From NCBI GenBank assembly GCA_031002005.1, contig JARYHS010013631.1:67143832-67207831 (forward strand): 64,000 bases of DNA, written 5' to 3'. Source of the DNA: Vandiemenella viatica. Taxonomy: Eukaryota > Arthropoda > Insecta > Orthoptera > Morabidae. The notes under the pieces are model-generated. The model ran no database searches. It was given only the letters and a program-made list of their open reading frames with translations, and was not told the DNA's origin. Of the stretch, positions 59,583 to 64,000 are shown one piece after another. Within the stretch, counting starts at the first letter, position 1. Each line of letters begins with the position of its first letter. The translations under genes and the position numbers were made by a program.

Positions 59583-60183
59583 CAGGGTGTTACAAAAAAG
59601 GTACGGCCAAACTTTCAGGAAACATTCCTCACACACAAACAAAGAAAATATGTTATGTGGACATGTGTCCGGAAACGCTTACTTTCCATGTTAGAGCTCA
59701 TTTTATTACTTCTCTTCAAATCACATTAAACATGGAATGGAAACACACAGCAACAGAACGTACCAGCGTGACTTCAAACACTTTGTTACAGGAAATGTTC
59801 AAAATATCCTCCGTTAGCGAGGATACATGCATCCACCCTCCGTCGCATGGAATCCCTGATGCGCTGATGCAGCCCTGGAGAATGGCGTATTGTATCACAG
59901 CCGTCCACAATACGAGCACGAAGAGTCTCTACATTTGGTACCGGGGTTGCGTAGACAAGGGCTTTCAAATGCCCCCATAAATGGAAGTCAAGAGGGTTGA
60001 GGTCAGGAGAGCGTGGGGGCCATGGAATTGGTCCGTACAGTACAGTACATACTAACGAAACTAAAATGAGCTCTAACATGGAAAGTAAGCGTTTCCGGAC
60101 ACATGTCCACATAACATATTTTCTTTGTTTGTGTGTGAGGAATGTTTCCTGAAAGTTTGGCCGTACCTTTTTGTAACACCCTG
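59583..60183 (-). mobile_element. Tc1/mariner-like element with 122-bp TIRs, deleted
   Basis: Positions 59583-59705 and 60062-60183 are reverse complements, identical apart from one A in a homopolymer. They start CAGGGTGTTAC and are flanked by TA (59581-59582, 60184-60185). The 601-bp element keeps only the transposase C-terminus on the minus strand, so it is an internal-deletion derivative. It sits inside a CR1-like RT pseudogene and is younger than it. The near-identity of the TIRs argues for recent movement. Confidence 0.94.
59785..60061 (-). pseudogene. Mariner-like transposase C-terminal fragment
   Basis: Minus-strand frame containing 'WPPRSPDLNPLDFHLWGHLK' (near 60020-59960), the block that holds the third catalytic Asp of IS630/Tc1/mariner transposases. 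It runs to 'GGYFEHFL' and a natural stop at 59785-59787. The upstream frame to 60349 passes through the TIR and is not coding. The DNA-binding domain and the first two catalytic Asp residues are absent. Confidence 0.85.
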
Positions 60184-60571
60184 TATATAGGAGTAGTTGG
60201 AGGGGAAGCGTAAGTGGAATATTGAAGGAGTTAGGTTGGGAAGATCTAGAACATCGAAGGCTTTGCTCTCGACAGAAACTAATTGAAAAATTCTCTACTG
60301 ACTTATTTCGGAATGACACCAAACAAATATTAGGTAATACCAGCAACATTCATATCTAGGAATGACCGCGAAAATAAGATAAGAGAAATCAGGGTCACAA
60401 CAGATTTATTTCTGTACTCATTTTTTCCACGAGCGATTAGGGAATGGAATCGGAAGGATTCACAGGGCGAGTAATCTTAAAATCTGACAGGAGTAGTTCT
60501 CGATAAATCATTTCGGCCATCCCGATCTGGGGTCCACGGGAATGCCAGGATGGTTCCTAAAAATAGCCCAC

Positions 60572-60712
60572 GGGCGCCTCCTGCCATATTCCGTATATCC
60601 CTTCGTATGCACAAATGGTTACACATTAGGATTTGTACAATGCACCTTCCGCCACCCACTTTAATGATTCGCGGAGTATTAATAATAAAAACAATAATAA
60701 AAATAATAATGT
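60572..60712 (+). repeat. Repeat family 3, copy 2
   Basis: GGGCGCCTCCTGCCATAT, CGTATATCCCTTC, CAATGCACC and GATTCGCGGAGTA as in 43906-44035, ending in an (AAT)n-like tail at 60680-60712. It lies just downstream of the CR1-like pseudogene and might be the LINE's own 3' end, but copy 1 has no such ORF beside it. Confidence 0.75.
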
Positions 60713-62382
60713 TTCCCGCCATTTGATTTCAAAGAAACAAACCCTGATTACCAACCTTGGCAGGGTACTACGAGAAGGTATGGTTATGGCAAAAATACTT
60801 GTTTGCCACTATCATGCCTATATTGAAAATCGTCAAATATTATTGGGGAATAGGGAATACCGATTTAATATCGTATCGGGAAGTTTTGTGTCAGTGAAGC
60901 AGTGTATCCGTTATTTTGTGCTTTACGGAAAGCAGTAAGAGAATCTGATTCGTTGAGCCTGGTGAGCATGTGGAGACGGTTTCTTTCACGCGGCTGAGTG
61001 GCTTTCGTAGGGGGAAGTGAGATTTCCGCCTGCTCGATATCAGCTGCTGCGCGATCAGTTCGCTCTGCCGGCGCCAGATCCGATTTGGCCCTTGTGATGC
61101 GTCTGTCGACCGGAGTTGCCACGTTCGCCGGTTTGGCGTGGACGGCGACTTCCCACACTACTCAGGGCCGAGCCTCGGGGCGGAGTCAGCGCGTGGGCGT
61201 TCGGTGGTGTGTCTGGAAACTGGCGAGCCGTTCATATAAGAAGCTTTTACATATGTAATATCTCAGCACACGGTAAATGGTTTTAGGTACATGGCTGTTT
61301 GGCTTTCTCCATTGAAACATCGCCTGCTGGACACTGGAAATATGTGATTGGTGAAATCTTACTTCAAGCTTATAGGCGTCCTCATTACGATGTTTAATCA
61401 GTATTTCCGTAATCGTCCAAATGAATGTTCTGTGACGTGCAGCGATTTCTACACGTTGCAAAAGGAATCAATGTTATCTGTGATATTCGGTAAACGGAAT
61501 CCCACGTGACTCCTTCTAAATAGAGGTCTTTAAATTTCTACTACGTTCCCTCAAATTTGTGCCAAAAGATAAAAAGAAATTTTAGTTGTAATGAACAAGC
61601 GCATAGTATTTAAACCGAAATCCCAATATCGCCCATCACCATGTTAAAAGATAATAGAAGTAAATATATTGAACACTAAGTTACCTTATAAATAAACACT
61701 TCCAAACATTTGTCGGAGTCTCAAGTTTCTATTTCTCCTTGCTGATCATTTATTTCTTCAAAATTTTATCAAAATTTCGAGTAGAAACGTCGACATACAG
61801 AATATAGATCCTGCACAGTCACTAATAACGGAAGGCTCTTAGAAGCAGAGTAGCACTGACAAAATCACAAATATTTTAGTTTAATTGACCCACCATTCAG
61901 AAAGAACTCTCTAATACTTAATGTATGAAACACAACGCTTTACTGAACAGAGACTTGGAGTATATGAATACTGAAGGAACGAAAACTGTAGAATTTAAAA
62001 TATGATGCTACAGAAGGATGCCTGAAATTCACTGGACAGACAAAATGCGAGACGAGGTGCATGCCTTTTTAAAACGACTGGCAATGAAGGCGTTCCTGCA
62101 GCAATAACACAGGAGCAACAGGCAGGAATTTCGATCATGTCTTTAGACATGCGGAAATGATTAATTTGGTAGTGGACGGAACTATTAGAGATCCAGTACA
62201 AGGGTTATAATGAACACGTTGAGATAATAATCGCATCAAAGTAGTCGAGAAACAGATGACAAAACAATATTCGATGTGTATGGTTGTCTTGAATTTCGAG
62301 AGTCCATTCTCGGCTAGAAAGAAAAATAAATAAAGTTTTAATTTTTAAAAAAGGATAAGTAATGGTTTCAAAATAATGAATA
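60713..62382. other. No gene; GC-rich patch at 61000-61210
   Basis: No supported gene. 61000-61210 is GC- and CpG-rich and is followed by CATATAAG near 61235 on the plus strand. This could be a promoter-like island or a repeat end. The frames across it on both strands (60865-61258) have alanine/arginine-rich, low-information content. Confidence 0.35.
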
Positions 62383-62396
62383 AATGTATAAGCTAT

Positions 62397-62687
62397 ATAA
62401 AATTTCACACTTTTCGCAGACGTCATAATTGGTAAAAAGTTTCACTTGTGTCTTTTTTTCGGGGTTTGCGCTGCGTTTTTGTTTTGTTTTTTTGTTGTTT
62501 TCGCCAACGTTTCGTCACCAACAGTGAATCAGTGTTCAAGTTTATCCAAAAACGACCAGGCGGCTAGACAGATAGAAGCCCTGACGAAGGCTCCAGGTTG
62601 GTGCCGAAACGTTGGCGATAACAACAACAAAAATCGCAGCGCAAACCCCGAAAAAAAAGTCACAAGTAAGTACAATTTTTTACCAAA
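62397..62687. mobile_element. Palindromic element with 14-bp target duplication
   Basis: Imperfect inverted repeat: the left arm (about 62429-62521) matches the right arm (about 62596-62690) through TTGGTAAAAA, CGGGGTTTGCGCTGCG, CGCCAACGTTTCG and CACCAAC. It is flanked by exact 14-bp direct repeats AATGTATAAGCTAT at 62383-62396 and 62688-62701. The centre has CTGACGA (62581-62587), a GGCTCC/GGTGCC stem and GAAAC (62606-62610), similar in plan to the centre of 44483-44939. The core words are those of hammerhead ribozymes, and Penelope-like elements are known to carry such motifs in their terminal repeats. No RT is present. The frames at 62446-62721 are arm sequence. Confidence 0.82.
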
Positions 62688-62701
62688 AATGTATAAGCTA
62701 T

Positions 62702-63012
62702 TTGACCGCACATATGTTTAACTAATGAACTGGTAGTCCGATTACTACAGTATAGAATTAATTTGTGAAGAACTGTACATAAAATCAGTAAGATAAGTAA
62801 CTAAACATCTTCTTGACTTCCCGGCATCAAATTGCGTTACTGTTTCTGTTTTAAATAAAGTCAGAGATAAACAATTTTTTGTATAGTAAAATGAAGACGT
62901 AGTGTTGCCAGATTCTGTGAAAACAATTCTTCAAAATAAAGTTTAATTTCCCCAAACGACCAGTTGCAGTTTGAAACGAGTGGTCTCCCTCCTAAATTAA
63001 TGTGCAGTTCCA
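62702..63012. other. No gene seen
   Basis: AT-rich spacer before the GC-rich frame. Confidence 0.4.
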
Positions 63013-63013
63013 T

Positions 63014-63280
63014 TTAGTATTCTGTGCAGAACTCCTGGACGGCCTCCCCGGCACGGGTTTTATCAATAGCGGGTGCGGGTAGCTGCGGCCAGGTGATATT
63101 TACACTGTCTCTGTAGGCCGGCGCTGCTCCTTTGTCCCTCGGAACGCCATCGGAAAATCCATACCGAGGAGCTTGAGGAATGGCCGAGCGGGGGTGGGGC
63201 TGTTGGTCCGCCCGGGACTTGTTGCTCCACTCCACAGGCAGCCAACAGCCGGGCCTACCGCAACCTCAGGGCGCCCACTG
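63014..63280 (-). CDS. Possible host exon (C-terminal), unidentified
   Basis: A GC-rich minus-strand frame is open from a TGA near 63281 to a TAA at 63014-63016. The last 50 codons ('APRYGFSDGVPRDKG…') have balanced, protein-like composition ending 'EAVQEFCTEY', with Trp, Tyr and Cys spread through it. The flanks are AT-rich. I do not recognise the protein. No ATG start exists in the frame, so it would have to be a terminal exon spliced from an acceptor upstream; the CCATTCCTCAAG near 63172-63183 is one possible acceptor. A GC-rich repeat or chance is equally possible. Confidence 0.25.
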
Positions 63281-63419
63281 TCAGCTGTACTTCGAGGAAG
63301 ACGTCTTTATAATATGGATTATTATGGGCTTAAGGATGGTATACCAAGCAAAAATTTTGTATGGCTTTGCGTTTACATATCAGACATTAACATAACATTA
63401 CGTTCTTTGGATGTTTAAT

Positions 63420-64000
63420 AACTTCTCGTCCTGTCACGAGTCACCATATTAAGGTTCTTCGGTGGTTTAATTTAGATATATTGATTAATTAAAAAGTCCA
63501 CCAGAAGGTTATGTTGAAGATTTGTTTATTGTTTTCAAAACAAAGTCAGCGATATTCACAAGCATAGATACAATACAGAGATGCACTTCTGAGCCGTTGA
63601 AAATAAAATCTCTGTGAACTAACTGGACGAATCTCTGTGTAAAACTGAATACTGAATGAAGTCAACTAACTGCTCTGTGCAGCCGATCTGTTTATATAGT
63701 CTCTATCGAAATTGCGAGAATTCTTCAAAGGCATCCGCCCGATATTTCTCGAACATTAACAATCACTCAAACAATCAAACATATTAAATACAATCGGAAT
63801 TAATACAAAATTAATTAACAACATTACAAAATGATCAGAAATGGTAATTAGAGATACTTAAATACAAAATTATTTGCAGAAATCATCTCAAACTGTAGAA
63901 AATTGTCCTGTAGACATCATAACTTGCATTAATCCATGGAATTACAAACATTTAAGAACTTCTCTTGCACCATTCGGTTCTTAAACATATTAAATGGACT
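63420..64000. other. No gene seen
   Basis: AT-rich DNA to the window edge. The TATATAG near 63695 and A-rich stretches could belong to an LTR-like sequence, but no pair of repeats is visible in the window. Confidence 0.4.

Larger units (their letters stand above)
58915..60480 (+). pseudogene. CR1-like non-LTR RT pseudogene, split by mariner-like element
   Basis: Plus-strand RT remnants in order: 'RSGIPQGIV' (about 59018-59045), 'FFANDAIIYC' (about 59108-59138, the catalytic box with the first D of DD replaced by N), then several frameshifts. They are followed by 'AYKSLVRPHLEYC' and 'VWGPYEKGLMEAVKKVQTRATRFV' (59457-59568). After the inserted element the frame resumes with 'SVSGILKELGWEDLEHRRLCSRQKLIEKF' pieces (60205-60300) and ends with 'YSFFPRAIREWN' (about 60415-60455). 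The order is typical of CR1/L2-type and some Jockey ORF2 C-termini. The element is 5'-truncated and inactive. Confidence 0.82.

Noticed and set aside
60865..61258. Alanine/arginine-rich proteins on both strands
   Set aside because: Overlapping open frames on both strands of a CpG-rich patch, without motifs, are compositional.
62581..62610. A complete, active hammerhead ribozyme
   Set aside because: Core words and stem II are present, but there is an extra base after CUGACGA and no stem I that I could pair; kept only as a hypothesis.
62446..62721. Protein with a hydrophobic N-terminus resembling a signal peptide
   Set aside because: It is the T-rich arm and centre of a palindromic mobile element.
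63480..64000. LTR of a retrotransposon
   Set aside because: A TATA-like word and A-rich sequence alone are not enough; no second LTR, primer-binding site or coding region is in the window.

Overview
This window looks like non-genic DNA from a large, transposon-rich insect genome. It is AT-rich, there is no convincing intact host gene, and it is full of eukaryotic elements: tRNA-derived SINEs, several families of non-LTR retrotransposons, hAT, Tc1/mariner-like and PIF/Harbinger-like DNA transposons, and fold-back elements. The repertoire suggests a polyneopteran insect (cockroach/termite, stick insect or orthopteran), but that is an inference from repeat style, not from a diagnostic gene. There is no sign of bacterial sequence, viral genes, rRNA genes or a CRISPR array.

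Layout. 1-2.3 kb: no gene, with one GC-rich spot. 2.3-4.4 kb: 5'-truncated Jockey-like LINE on the minus strand. 4.7-15.9 kb: mostly unannotatable AT-rich DNA with SINEs, a mariner relic and two reverse-transcriptase relics. 15.9-20.3 kb: the most structured part. An old hAT transposon (15921-18733) is interrupted by a younger non-autonomous hAT (16568-18275), which is itself interrupted by a 260-bp TIR element and a PIF/Harbinger-type MITE. A sister copy of the young hAT lies at 19199-20318 and supplies the empty sites for both inner insertions. 20.3-28.2 kb: LINE relics (Jockey, CR1-like, RTE), a 193-bp hAT MITE, SINEs and a second copy of the PIF/Harbinger MITE. 30.2-31.3 kb: a TIR element whose terminus is tandemly repeated. 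32.3-32.5 kb: a perfect 91-bp-arm palindrome. 34.2-35 kb: C-terminal remnant of another hAT transposase. 39.3-41 kb: two GC-rich TIR elements. 44.5-44.9 kb: a palindromic element with perfect 72-bp arms, split by a SINE. 49.2-49.7 kb: a SINE inside a SINE. 52.6-54.2 kb: a degenerate inverted-repeat block. 58.9-60.5 kb: CR1-like LINE relic split by a mariner-like element with 122-bp TIRs. 62.4-62.7 kb: a second palindromic element with a 14-bp target duplication. 63.0-63.3 kb: a GC-rich ORF that could be a host exon, weakly supported.

Nothing here works together as an operon or pathway. The content is a record of successive transposition. LINE-type machinery (poly-A tails, 8-12 bp target duplications) explains the SINEs, and cut-and-paste transposases acting in trans explain the MITEs. 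Almost every open reading frame in the window is a repeat remnant or chance.
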